From assembly GCA_900290365.1 (NCBI GenBank), contig OMOE01000067.1, forward strand, positions 2,734 to 36,436: DNA of 33,703 nucleotides, given 5' to 3'. Shown piece after piece: positions 1-7,589 of this stretch. Both the position numbers and the translations under genes were made by a program. The notes beneath the pieces are model-generated. The model was not told the origin of the DNA. It was given only the letters and a program-made list of their open reading frames with translations, and made no database searches. The number at the start of each line of letters is the position of its first letter. The stretch's first letter is position 1. Source of the DNA: Syntrophobacter sp. SbD1 (GTDB taxonomy: Bacteria > Desulfobacterota > Syntrophobacteria > Syntrophobacterales > Syntrophobacteraceae).

Positions 1-400
1 AAAAGATCGGGCGCGGACTTGAAGCATCGCCCGCGCGGCCTCCGGGTGTAGCGGGAGACCCGAAACGTAGTGAGGGTCCGGGCCACCCACTGCAAATCCC
101 CCCTGCCCCCCTTTAGAAAAGGGGGGCGATTGGCGCATCCCTTTTCATGGTTTCAGGGTGTCCCGTGGGCACATGAGGAACTGTCTCTAATGTATACCGC
201 AGGTTGCTTATTCATTGCGCTTTCCTGGATTCCGGCCCCCGGACTGGACATCTCCGGGGCTGGCCCCGCCGGAATGACGAGTTAAAGACCTCGGGCATTA
301 AGTTAGCGCTTATGCCCCACCCTCAAAACAGGCTATTAGGCTGAAGGCTGTTAGGCAGTACCTAAACCTCTTCAGCCTAAACCCCTTCCACCCTCGCCTT
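1..400. other. Gene-poor intergenic stretch with repeat fragments
   Basis: I see no convincing gene here. The stretch contains a C-tract/G-tract palindrome near 97-127 (CCCCCC, then CCCCCCTTT, then AAAGGGGGG). A second GC-rich segment at about 225-285 resembles the common intergenic motif 'GGATTCCGG...CCGGAATGACG'. At about 325-390 there is a segment with AGGCTGAAGG followed by CTTCAGCCTAAACC; the same words recur near 25600-25670. These look like dispersed non-coding repeats downstream of the leftward gene that ends at 401. Confidence 0.5.
325..390. repeat. Dispersed AGGCTGAAGG / CTTCAGCCTAAACC repeat, copy 1
   Basis: The segment has AGGCTGAAGG followed about 20 nt later by CCTAAACCTCTTCAGCCTAAACC-like sequence, so it contains complementary words that can fold. 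Related words occur again at about 25600-25670 upstream of the selenoprotein MsrA gene. It lies immediately downstream of the stop codon of the leftward acyltransferase gene. Confidence 0.4.
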
Positions 401-1516
401 TTACTTCGGACTGGGTTGACTTTGCATCTGGTCGAGTACAGCATAAGCGATACGGCGTTGATTATCATCGTAGAATTTGAGGTAATGGTAGGCATGCGAG
501 TCTTCGAAGCCGCGGATTGTCTTATGCTCTCCCCCGAAACCCGGGTCGATCTGCCTGAACCCGTTTTCTATGGCATAGGTTATGGGGTAATAATAGCAGG
601 TGGCGAAATGCAGGAACGGCACCTCGCGGAAACTCCCCCAGTACCTGCCGTAAAGCTTTTCAGCCTTATCATAGAAAAGGGCCATTGCGATTTTTTTCCC
701 CGACATTTGAGATACGGAGAAACTGCACCGGTGTGAGAAGTTTTCGCCAAGCAGCCTGAAGAAGGATTCGTTCAGGAAGGGTCTTATTCCGGGCCCCATG
801 TGCTTGATCCACGTGCGCCTGTAGAGCAGGTACAGGTCCTGGTAGAATGAAGGAGGGGCGTTTGAGCCCTGGACCATGCCCAGGTCGATTCCGGAGTTGT
901 GTATGGAGCGCCACTCACGTTTTATCTTGGTCCTGCGGCCGGATTTAAAAGTAAGCAGGAAATCATCGAAGCTGCGGTATCCCCGATTGAACCAGAACAG
1001 ATGCTCGGTGCTCAGACGGAGATATCCGTGCTCAGCCAGTGCGGAGTGCAGAGCGGAATCGGGCTCGACGAAGTAAAAGCGCGACGTTGAAAAGCCCCGT
1101 TCTTTTGAAATCTCATCGATTTTATCGAGCAGACCGGCAAAAATCAGCGATGTGTCACAACCTGGGTCAACCAGAAAATCATAGCCCGGTACGGGTGTAT
1201 AGGGGATGCTCCCCACGAGCCCCGAGCCAAAAGGCAAACCGGTAAGCTCGGTCAAGAATTCGATCAGCCCGCCGTCGCCGAATTCCACATAGGCCCGGTC
1301 CCTCTGATAAAGAGGTGCGATTGCGATAATCTTCGATCCATTATAGAGCGCCAGATGCGCGGGCTTATATCCCCTTTCCGCCGAGATCGAACCGGATTTT
1401 TCCAAAGCATGCAGGTATTCAAATTCCAGCATCGGGGCAGCATTGATACCGAGACTGTTCCAAATCTGCGACGGGATTTCCTCGATTCGCGAAAATATTT
1501 TTACCCGATTTTCCAT
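401..1516 (-). CDS. COG3146/DUF482-type GNAT-fold acyltransferase
   Basis: The 371-residue protein matches the COG3146 family of predicted N-acyltransferases, related to FemAB-type peptidoglycan aminoacyl transferases. Recognisable family features are the N-terminal 'PSQIWNSLG' region, the 'PLYQRDRAYVEFGDGG' strand, the basic middle stretch 'FKSGRRTKIKREWRSI', and the C-terminal 'YGRYWGS...LHFATCYYYPI' and 'IDPGFGGEHKTIRGFE' blocks. No signal peptide or membrane segment is visible, so it is cytoplasmic. It starts at ATG 1516; an AGGAG lies somewhat far upstream, at about 13 nt. It is divergent from the M20 peptidase. Substrate is unknown for most of this family. The family call is firm, the reaction is not. 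Confidence 0.82.
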   Translation of the reverse strand: MENRVKIFSRIEEIPSQIWNSLGINAAPMLEFEYLHALEKSGSISAERGYKPAHLALYNGSKIIAIAPLYQRDRAYVEFGDGGLIEFLTELTGLPFGSGLVGSIPYTPVPGYDFLVDPGCDTSLIFAGLLDKIDEISKERGFSTSRFYFVEPDSALHSALAEHGYLRLSTEHLFWFNRGYRSFDDFLLTFKSGRRTKIKREWRSIHNSGIDLGMVQGSNAPPSFYQDLYLLYRRTWIKHMGPGIRPFLNESFFRLLGENFSHRCSFSVSQMSGKKIAMALFYDKAEKLYGRYWGSFREVPFLHFATCYYYPITYAIENGFRQIDPGFGGEHKTIRGFEDSHAYHYLKFYDDNQRRIAYAVLDQMQSQPSPK

Positions 1517-1648
1517 CTGGCCAGATCAATGCTCCTGTACTATTTTACATACTCTTAATAATAAGTTTGCCGCATCGCATTGTATCACAGCTCCCTAATA
1601 ATGTGCTTGCGCTTCAAAAATTTTCAGGCCTTCCGCAAGGAGATCAAT

Positions 1649-3034
1649 ATGCTTCCCGATCCAATCTCTTCATTTATAAGCGACCACGTAGAGAGCTTTG
1701 TACAAGAGTTGGCGCAATTCCTTTCAATACCCAGTGTAAGCACCCTGAGCGAGCACGCAACAGACGTGATGAGCGCTGCCAAATGGACGCTCGACCAGGT
1801 AAACAGGTGCGGATTTTCCGGAACAATCCATCTCACGGACCGCCACCCAATAATGCTTGCGCGTTCTCCTGAAGTCCCAGGCGCGCCCGTACTGCTCATC
1901 TACGGCCACTACGACGTCCAGCCGCCGGACCCTCTCGATGAATGGAAAACGCCGCCTTTTTCGCCCGAAATTCGGGACGGTTACATATATGCCCGCGGCG
2001 CTTCGGACGACAAAGGCCAGTTGCTTACCTACATCAAGGCCATCGAGTCAGTGCTGGGCGCAGGACAAAAACTTCCGCTCAACCTGATTATACTGGCGGA
2101 AGGTGAGGAGGAGATCGGAAGCCCGAGTCTCGAAAAATTTCTAAAGGATCACCGCGGCCAACTGCTGGCCGATGCCGTCGTGATCTCCGACGGCTCGCAA
2201 TTTGCCCATGGAATTCCCGCCGTAACTTATGGTTTGAGGGGCTTGAGCTACTTGCAGGTTGAAATCCGGGGACCGCGTTTCGATCTGCATTCGGGTTCTT
2301 TTGGCGGTGTAATCAATAATCCTGCCCAGGTCCTGGCCGACATTCTTTCGAAGCTGAAGAACCCCGAGGGAACAATAGCCATTCCCGGTTTCTACGATGA
2401 CGTGCTTGCTCCGCAGGACTGGGAAAGGCGCGAGATGGCCTCGCTTCCCGTTGATGAACAGGCCCTCAAGGATTATCTGGGTGTTTCCGAGTTTGCAGGG
2501 GAGCCGGGCTATTCCATTCTCGAACGCAGGGGAGCCAGACCCACATTGGATATCAACGGCCTGTGGGGAGGTTTTTCCGGTGAAGGGGCAAAGACGATAA
2601 TTCCATCAAGGGCAGGAGCAAAGGTGAGCATGCGGCTGGTTCCAAACCAGACCCCAGCAAAAATCGACCAACTCTTTGAGCGCTTTGTCACCGCCAACTG
2701 CCCAAACGGGGTGAGCGTCAATATCACCAGTCTCCACGGCGCCGATCCCGTCCTGGTCCCCAGGAACACCCCCGCAATGATGGCGGCTGAAAAAGCTATC
2801 GAGATCGGATTCGGCAAAAGGCCGGTGTTCATAAGAGAGGGCGGCTCCATTCCCGTGGTTAACCTGATCAAGAAGCATCTCGGACAGGAAAACATCCTGC
2901 TTCTTGGCTGGGGCAGCCCGAGTGATGGCGCTCATTCTCCAAACGAGAGATTTTGCCTTGAAGATTTCCAAAGCGGAATTCGGTCGGCAGCCGCTCTTTT
3001 CCATGAATTGGTCAACGGCTTGTCCTTGAAATAA
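1649..3034 (+). CDS. M20 family dipeptidase (zinc metallopeptidase)
   Basis: A 461-residue cytoplasmic M20/M25/M40 peptidase that hydrolyses dipeptides or similar amide bonds using two metal ions. The first metal ligand block 'YGHYDVQPPDP' is near residues 86-95 (His87, Asp89), the bridging Asp lies in 'ARGASDDKG' (about residue 120), and the catalytic Glu pair is in 'AEGEEEIGS' (about 153-155). The dimerisation lid follows, and the C-terminal block 'GWGSPSDGAHSPNERF' supplies the last His ligand. I chose ATG 1649 rather than the in-frame ATG at 1580 because AAGGAG at 1637-1642 sits 6 nt before it and the 23 upstream residues look non-coding. The gene is monocistronic and converges on motB, with a palindromic repeat between them. 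Confidence 0.93.
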   Translation: MLPDPISSFISDHVESFVQELAQFLSIPSVSTLSEHATDVMSAAKWTLDQVNRCGFSGTIHLTDRHPIMLARSPEVPGAPVLLIYGHYDVQPPDPLDEWKTPPFSPEIRDGYIYARGASDDKGQLLTYIKAIESVLGAGQKLPLNLIILAEGEEEIGSPSLEKFLKDHRGQLLADAVVISDGSQFAHGIPAVTYGLRGLSYLQVEIRGPRFDLHSGSFGGVINNPAQVLADILSKLKNPEGTIAIPGFYDDVLAPQDWERREMASLPVDEQALKDYLGVSEFAGEPGYSILERRGARPTLDINGLWGGFSGEGAKTIIPSRAGAKVSMRLVPNQTPAKIDQLFERFVTANCPNGVSVNITSLHGADPVLVPRNTPAMMAAEKAIEIGFGKRPVFIREGGSIPVVNLIKKHLGQENILLLGWGSPSDGAHSPNERFCLEDFQSGIRSAAALFHELVNGLSLK

Positions 3035-3072
3035 GCCTCTCAGGAATTGCGCCGGATTTTGAGACTGAGGGG

Positions 3073-3125
3073 GTTCTTGCCGCCGCCGAAGGCAGCGGCG
3101 AACCCGGCTGGCGGTCCCACCGCCC
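3073..3125 (+). repeat. GC-rich double-palindrome (REP-like) repeat, copy between convergent genes
   Basis: This copy reads TTCTTGCCGCCGCCGAAGG, then CAGCGGCGAACCCGGCT, then GGCGGTCCCACCGCC. It has two adjacent inverted repeats: GCCGCCGCC or GCCGCTGCC pairing with GGCAGCGGC, and GGCGGT-ccc-ACCGCC. It lies exactly between the stop codons of the convergent M20 peptidase and motB genes. Related copies are at 5424, 7997 (inverted), 8557, 8610, 10460 (partial), 11401 and 22162 (inverted). Confidence 0.75.
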
Positions 3126-3935
3126 TCATTCGGGTGACTTCATGAGCCATTTGAGGCGATCGGGCGGGGTCAGTTTTTTGTTCTTGCAAAAGAGAAGGCT
3201 GATCCGGCGGTTCCTGGGGTCGTCAGGCAGGTCTGAAAAAAGAGGCACTCTGTCCGAGTAGCCCACGACCCTGCAAATCCTGACCGGCTCTATGCCTGAT
3301 TGTTCCAGCTCTCGGCGCGCCGACGAAGCCCTGGCGACGGACAGTTCCCAGTTTGAAATCTGTTCGCTCCGTGTAGGTGAAGAATCGGTATGTCCTTCTA
3401 CTGCAATTTCGTTTGGAAAATTTTTCAGAACGCTTGCAACCGTGCGAAGCATTTGGCTCCCAAGGTCTGTGAGCTGGGCGCTTCCAGCGGGAAATATAGG
3501 GTTATTCTTCGAGTCGACGATCTGGATGCGGATGCCATCATCCGTTATCGCGATGTAAAGCTGATCCTTGCCCACCTGGACATTCTGGTTAACCGAAGTC
3601 ATCAGCTTTGTGGCAAGATCGTCATTTGTAATGCCGCTTTGGTGCTCGCCGGCATCGACTATATCATCCATTCCGACGTTGCGTCCGACCGGTCTTTGCC
3701 CACTCTCCTGCATGAAGGATTTTCCACCCTTGTCAAAGAGGCTGAAGTGTTTGAAATACATAGCCAAAACCGCTCTTTTGTCCTGAGAGGTCATATTCAG
3801 GAGCCACATCAACAGAAAGAACGCCATCATGGCGGTGACAAAGTCGGCATAAGCCACTTTCCATGACCCCCCGTGGTGTTCGGCGTGGACTTTTTTTACT
3901 CTTTTTATGATGATCTTCTTCTTGTTTTCTTCCAT
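3126..3935 (-). CDS. motB: Flagellar motor stator protein MotB
   Basis: MotB (269 aa) anchors the stator to peptidoglycan and carries the ion-binding aspartate of the flagellar motor. The N-terminus is cytoplasmic and basic. A single membrane helix at about residues 27-48 contains 'YADFVTAMMAFFLLMWLL', whose Asp is the essential ion-binding residue; the wording is like proton-driven MotB. The C-terminal OmpA/MotB peptidoglycan-binding domain (about residues 130-265) has 'VEGHTDSSP' and the 'RICRVVGYSDRVP...NRRISLL' block. The start at 3935 lies 5 nt after the motA stop, so the two are cotranscribed. Length and domains are normal for the family. No other flagellar genes are in the window. Confidence 0.95.
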   Translation of the reverse strand: MEENKKKIIIKRVKKVHAEHHGGSWKVAYADFVTAMMAFFLLMWLLNMTSQDKRAVLAMYFKHFSLFDKGGKSFMQESGQRPVGRNVGMDDIVDAGEHQSGITNDDLATKLMTSVNQNVQVGKDQLYIAITDDGIRIQIVDSKNNPIFPAGSAQLTDLGSQMLRTVASVLKNFPNEIAVEGHTDSSPTRSEQISNWELSVARASSARRELEQSGIEPVRICRVVGYSDRVPLFSDLPDDPRNRRISLLFCKNKKLTPPDRLKWLMKSPE

Positions 3936-3940
3936 CTCTT

Positions 3941-4801
3941 CTACTTCTTCTTGGCCGCCTTCACCAAGGATTCGAGTTCCAGGAACGAGGGCCTCAGATC
4001 GCCCGGGACGACCCTCCTCGCAAACTCAATTGCCACCTGCGGAGAAGGAGTATTGACAAATGCCAGCAAAGCCGCCTTGATGACGGTTAGAAATTCCCGG
4101 TCCTCATTAGCGATATATTCGAGATTGCGCGACATAGGTCCCACAAAACCATAACACATAAGAACGCCCAAAAAGGTGCCGACCAGCGCTCCGCCTATGC
4201 TGTGGCCGAGCACCTCGGGGGGTTCGCTGATTTTTTTCATCGTGAGCACCACACCAAGCACCGCGGCCACAATGCCAAGCCCCGGCAGAGAGTCCGCGAT
4301 ATTGGCTATGCTCTTGGCCGGAATAACGGCTTCCTCATAATGCGCCTCGATTTCGTAGTCGAGAAGAGAGGCCAGTTCATGCGCTTCAATATCGGTAATG
4401 GTGAGCGTGCGCAGGGTATCGGTAAGGAAGGCCATGGCATGATGGTTCTTTAGAAAGGTTGAGTACTTTGTGAAAATTGCGCTTTTCCCGGGCTCATCCA
4501 GGTCGCCTTCGATCGAAACCAGACCTTCCTTTCTGATCTTGTAAAATACCTCACTAAGCAGCAGAAGCGCCTCCGTGTAGTCCTTTCCGGAGTAGATCCT
4601 GCTCTTGAACATGCGCAGGCAGCCGGCCTGAACCGCTTTTATCACTTTCAAGGGCGATGAAATAACGAAACCGCCAAGAGCGGCGCCGAATATGATAATG
4701 AACTCGGCAGGCTGGAATAGAAGAGCCATATTCCCCTCTTCCATCAAATACCCGCCGATCACCGCAGCGATAACTATGGCCATTCCAATGAATACGAACA
4801 T
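3941..4801 (-). CDS. motA: Flagellar motor stator protein MotA
   Basis: MotA (286 aa) forms the ion channel of the flagellar stator with MotB and contacts the rotor protein FliG through its cytoplasmic loop. Two membrane helices lie at the N-terminus (about 2-19 and 30-50). A long cytoplasmic region follows, including 'DEPGKSAIFTKYSTFLKNHH', then two helices at about 170-215 with the family block 'PGLGIVAAVLGVVLTM' and the proline-containing 'GHSIGGALVGTFLGVLMCYGFVGP'. ATG 4801 abuts the TAA stop of the upstream PilZ gene (TAAATG), and its possible ribosome site (AGGAG) lies inside that gene, implying translational coupling in a PilZ-motA-motB operon. Confidence 0.95.
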   Translation of the reverse strand: MFVFIGMAIVIAAVIGGYLMEEGNMALLFQPAEFIIIFGAALGGFVISSPLKVIKAVQAGCLRMFKSRIYSGKDYTEALLLLSEVFYKIRKEGLVSIEGDLDEPGKSAIFTKYSTFLKNHHAMAFLTDTLRTLTITDIEAHELASLLDYEIEAHYEEAVIPAKSIANIADSLPGLGIVAAVLGVVLTMKKISEPPEVLGHSIGGALVGTFLGVLMCYGFVGPMSRNLEYIANEDREFLTVIKAALLAFVNTPSPQVAIEFARRVVPGDLRPSFLELESLVKAAKKK

Positions 4802-5362
4802 TTAAGCTGTACGGCTCCTGTTCTTCCTAAGGATTTCGCGCTGCTTGTGAAAGACGTATTTTGCAATCTGTTCGCGGATATCATCCTCAATTTCAGTAAA
4901 CTCGATAAAAAGTTCGAACTTTTGTTCTGCAGCTTCGCATTTCACCACCTTTCCATACACATAAAAAATCATGGATGGAGCGGTAGGAAGTATCAGCTTT
5001 ACTTCTACGAGATTATCGAGCGCATGGCAATCGGCTGAAGTCGTGGCCAGTCCTCCGGCGCTGATATTGACTCTCAAAAAATCGAGTTCTCTGGGAGAGT
5101 CCGAGGGAAATGCAAGCATCCTGATGATCGAATCCAGCTTGGAATTGAGTATCTGCAAACAGGCCGAGAGGGCCTCGTCCTGTACTTCGGGCATCTCGGG
5201 ATGCTCTGTCATGGCGGATTCGATCACGATGCGAGACCTGAGAGTCCGGAGTTCATCTTCATGGATCGAACGGATCCCGACGGGCAGATACGCGTTTACT
5301 CTCGCGTACTCTCGCAGCGATCCATAGAGCTTATCTTCTTCTAATTCTTGAAAGCCGCACAC
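4802..5362 (-). CDS. PilZ-domain (c-di-GMP-binding) protein upstream of motAB
   Basis: A 186-residue cytoplasmic protein with a PilZ-type c-di-GMP signature: an RxxxR motif in 'REYAR' (residues 17-21), followed by the characteristic 'VNISAGGL' ([D/N]xSxxG) about 80 residues later and a beta-rich PilZ core ending in 'FELFIEFTEIEDD'. The frame is open up to a TTG at 5404, but I prefer GTG 5362 because GGAGGT lies 10 nt upstream of it, while the TTG has no clear ribosome site. Its stop abuts the motA start. From its position I infer that it adjusts stator activity in response to c-di-GMP, by analogy with YcgR. RxxxR and NxSxxG are seen; ligand binding is not proven. Confidence 0.8.
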   Translation of the reverse strand: MCGFQELEEDKLYGSLREYARVNAYLPVGIRSIHEDELRTLRSRIVIESAMTEHPEMPEVQDEALSACLQILNSKLDSIIRMLAFPSDSPRELDFLRVNISAGGLATTSADCHALDNLVEVKLILPTAPSMIFYVYGKVVKCEAAEQKFELFIEFTEIEDDIREQIAKYVFHKQREILRKNRSRTA

Positions 5363-5423
5363 CCTAAAGATTACCTCCAGGCCTCTAATTATTAAGAAAT
5401 CCAAGATATTGCAGGTCCAACGC

Positions 5424-5458
5424 CCTTGCAGCCGCCCAAGGCGGCGGCGAACCCGGCA
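5424..5458 (+). repeat. Degenerate copy of the GC-rich REP-like repeat
   Basis: CCTTGCAGCCGCC, then CAAGGCGGCGGCG, then AACCCGGC resembles the left half of the copy at 3073, with the GGCGGTCCCACCGCC half missing. It lies between the methyltransferase and the PilZ gene, both leftward. Confidence 0.5.
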
Positions 5459-5526
5459 TATAATTACCGATCACAAAGGGAATCGGCTTTTTTGTAATCC
5501 ATCATGAAGAAAAAAACTCTTTTTAG

Positions 5527-5553
5527 ACAGGATTAACAGGATTTACAGGATTA
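5527..5553. repeat. Three tandem 9-bp units ACAGGATTW
   Basis: ACAGGATTA, ACAGGATTT and ACAGGATTA follow one another without gaps just downstream of the methyltransferase stop codon. Such runs are common between bacterial genes and have no known coding role. Confidence 0.7.
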
Positions 5554-5570
5554 AGAGACGTAAAAGCCTC

Positions 5571-6557
5571 TTATACCGGCTTTATTGCGCTGACAACGCA
5601 ATCCATTCTTTCCCCGCTGCGAATGAGCCCGGGATCGACAAAGCCTGCTTGCTTCAACCCCTGCGCCACGTCTTCAAAAGTGTAAGTATCCCCGCCCCTG
5701 GTATTGACCAGCATATTTATTGCGAACAATGCTCCTTCCGGAGGCAGGGTTCGATCTTCGCTCATTATGTGATCGCGAATCAGGAGCATGCCGCCGGGGG
5801 AAAGTGACCGGTAAACCTTCCTGTAGAGTTCCAGGTTCTGTAGAGGACTGTTCTGGTGTATTATGGCCGAAAGGAGCGCCAGATCACATCCTTTGGGCAG
5901 GTCTCCGGTGTAGAAATCCCCGGGGATCAATTCAACGCGCTCCAGCAGCCCCTCCGCTGAAAGCCGCTCTCTTGCCATTTCGATCACGTCTTTCAAATCG
6001 AACAGAACTGCCTGTAGCTCAGGGTTGCGCTTAAGAAGAGAAATAGTGTATGTTCCCGATCCTCCACCTATATCGAGCAGCTTCCGCCAGCCGCTCAAAT
6101 CCAGCGAACCGGCAATTTCCTCAGACAAGGTCCTGCCGACCACATGCATCGCCCCGATGAACTCTCGCCTGCTGTCCAGGTCCATTGGTTTGCGCGCACT
6201 CATGCCCAGCCCGGAGCCTTCTTTGACGACCTTGGTCAAATCACTCCAACTGCCCCACAGGCTGTTCATATGGAGCAGCATCGGAAGTTGAGATGTCGGG
6301 TGTTTTGATGAATATGGGGCGCTTTCACCGGTCAGTGAATACGCTCCGCCCTCTTTGCTGAGCAGGCCCAGCGCTGCCAGGCTGTCAAGGAGCCGTTCGA
6401 GCGCTCTGCGGTCCAAACCGAACCTTTCGGCGATTTTTTCTGCGCTTGTGGAGGATTCATCGATGATTGTGAAAAGATCCAGTTCAGCCGCAGTAAGGAT
6501 GATCCTGCTCCTCATAAAGGCGCGCGCCACAGCCATGACGTCTTCTTTTTCTTCCAT
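5571..6557 (-). CDS. SAM-dependent O-methyltransferase-like protein (dimerisation + methyltransferase domains)
   Basis: A 328-residue class I methyltransferase of the acetylserotonin O-methyltransferase / BchU type. The N-terminal winged-helix dimerisation domain (about residues 5-85) includes 'AVARAFMRSRIILTAAELDLF' and 'LDRRALERLLDSLAALGLL'. The SAM domain begins with 'LLDIGGGSGTYTISLL' (motif I) and continues with 'ELQAVLFDLKDVI', 'VELIPGDFYTGDLP' and 'LSPGGMLLIRDH'. I chose ATG 6557 because AGGAG lies 6 nt upstream; the longer frame to 6710 adds 51 unlikely residues. The usual catalytic His of plant-type O-methyltransferases may correspond to the His in 'SAIIHQNSP'. The substrate cannot be told. 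Confidence 0.82.
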   Translation of the reverse strand: MEEKEDVMAVARAFMRSRIILTAAELDLFTIIDESSTSAEKIAERFGLDRRALERLLDSLAALGLLSKEGGAYSLTGESAPYSSKHPTSQLPMLLHMNSLWGSWSDLTKVVKEGSGLGMSARKPMDLDSRREFIGAMHVVGRTLSEEIAGSLDLSGWRKLLDIGGGSGTYTISLLKRNPELQAVLFDLKDVIEMARERLSAEGLLERVELIPGDFYTGDLPKGCDLALLSAIIHQNSPLQNLELYRKVYRSLSPGGMLLIRDHIMSEDRTLPPEGALFAINMLVNTRGGDTYTFEDVAQGLKQAGFVDPGLIRSGERMDCVVSAIKPV

Positions 6558-6718
6558 TTGCATCTCCTGAAAATTGCTGAAAGTCGAGATTTGCAAAAAC
6601 AGGGGGACTTTGTGAGCCGGGCCGCCGGCACACCGCCCACGCAATTGTCCTACCACAACCACTTGTTTGATTCCAAGAAAATGAATGGTAACTTCGCGAC
6701 AAAACGGCACCGATTCAA

Positions 6719-6742
6719 AGCGCCGCCGTAGAAGGCGGCGCT
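6719..6742. repeat. Perfect GC-rich hairpin AGCGCCGCC/GGCGGCGCT
   Basis: A 9-bp perfect inverted repeat with a 6-nt loop (GTAGAA), followed by TACCGCC. It may be related to the GC-rich repeat family and lies between the methyltransferase gene and tRNA-His. There is no T-run, so it is not a standard terminator. Confidence 0.5.
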
Positions 6743-6830
6743 ACCGCCATGAAAGATTCACGGGGCAAGGTGCTCTCAGCCGCTTGCTTTCTTTGCCCTC
6801 TGATGGTATTAGTCCGTTTTGAATATTTCT

Positions 6831-6906
6831 GGTGGGTGTAGCTCAATTGGTTAGAGCACTGGGTTGTGGCCCCAGAGGCTGCCGGTTCAAGTCCGGTCAC
6901 TCACCC
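6831..6906 (+). tRNA. tRNA-His (anticodon GTG)
   Basis: A full cloverleaf is visible. The acceptor stem GTGGGTG (6832-6838) pairs with CACTCAC (6898-6904), and the extra G at 6831 can pair with discriminator C 6905, the hallmark of tRNA-His. The anticodon arm is CTGGG-TTGTGGC-CCCAG with anticodon GTG, and the T-arm is GCCGG-TTCAAGT-CCGGT. CCA is not encoded. A terminator hairpin follows at 6926. Confidence 0.96.
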
Positions 6907-6925
6907 TCTTGAAAGGTAAGATGGG

Positions 6926-6960
6926 AAGCCGGTTTGCAGAAAGTGCAGACCGGCTTTTTC
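6926..6960 (+). terminator. Intrinsic terminator after tRNA-His
   Basis: AAGCCGGTTTGC and GCAGACCGGCTT form a 12-bp stem with a single T-G wobble around a 7-nt loop, followed by TTTTTC. It lies 20 nt beyond the tRNA. Confidence 0.88.
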
Positions 6961-7130
6961 ATTTTGTTTTTCCCTCATTGATTGAACTGGACACAAACTA
7001 TTCTTGCTGCTTGAATACCGGACACCCAGAGTAATCTGTAGTCTGTTCATGAAAAATGCCAACAAACCTCTATCGCATTGTGATATCATGGGCGATATTG
7101 AACTGCATAGGCGAAAAATGGAGAAATAAA

Positions 7131-7589
7131 TTGGAAACTAAACCTGAAGAATATTTAAAGCTGCCATATGCGCGGATTCTAATACCTGACGAGAGCGGGA
7201 CCTTTTCAGCTCAGATTCTCGAGTTTCCGGGATGCTTTTCTCAAGGGAATACACCGGATGAAGCGTTTCGAAATTTGGAAGAAGCGGCCATCGGGTGGAT
7301 CGAAGCAGCATTATCGCAAGGCCAGGAAATCCCTACTCCATCAGAAAATCATGGGTATCCCGGGAAAATTGCTCTTCGTCTGCCAAAGAGTATTCATAAG
7401 AGAGCGGTACAGTTAGCACGGAGAGATGGAACCAGTCTCAATCAGTTTTTGGTGACCGCGATCGCAGCCCGTGTCGGTTCAGAAGATCTTTATATACGAC
7501 TGCTCGATAAATTCGAAGAGCATTTTCATTGGGTGAAGCAAAATGAACATAACGACTGCAAAAACCTCCGACATCCCGGCGCTTTGTGA
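7131..7589 (+). CDS. HicB-family antitoxin-like protein with C-terminal ribbon-helix-helix
   Basis: About 152 residues. The N-terminal half has the HicB fold signature: 'YARILIPDESGTFSAQILEFPGCFSQGNTPDEAFRNLEEA' spans the partially RNase H-like core with the family's 'FPGC...G.T..EA..N..EA' pattern. The C-terminal half 'GKIALRLPKSIHKRAVQLARRDGTSLNQFLVTAIAARVG' is an Arc/HicB ribbon-helix-helix DNA-binding segment. I prefer TTG 7131, with GGAG 7 nt upstream, over ATG 7056, which would add 25 atypical residues. No hicA toxin is adjacent. Instead the 3' end overlaps a GNAT-fold acetyltransferase gene by 47 nt, reminiscent of RHH-GNAT toxin-antitoxin pairs. Function as an antitoxin is inferred. 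Confidence 0.78.
   Translation: METKPEEYLKLPYARILIPDESGTFSAQILEFPGCFSQGNTPDEAFRNLEEAAIGWIEAALSQGQEIPTPSENHGYPGKIALRLPKSIHKRAVQLARRDGTSLNQFLVTAIAARVGSEDLYIRLLDKFEEHFHWVKQNEHNDCKNLRHPGAL

Noticed and set aside
7056..7130. Longer N-terminus for the HicB-like protein from ATG 7056
   Set aside because: The extra 25 residues do not fit the family and lack a ribosome site, while TTG 7131 has GGAG at 7 nt and begins close to the family start.
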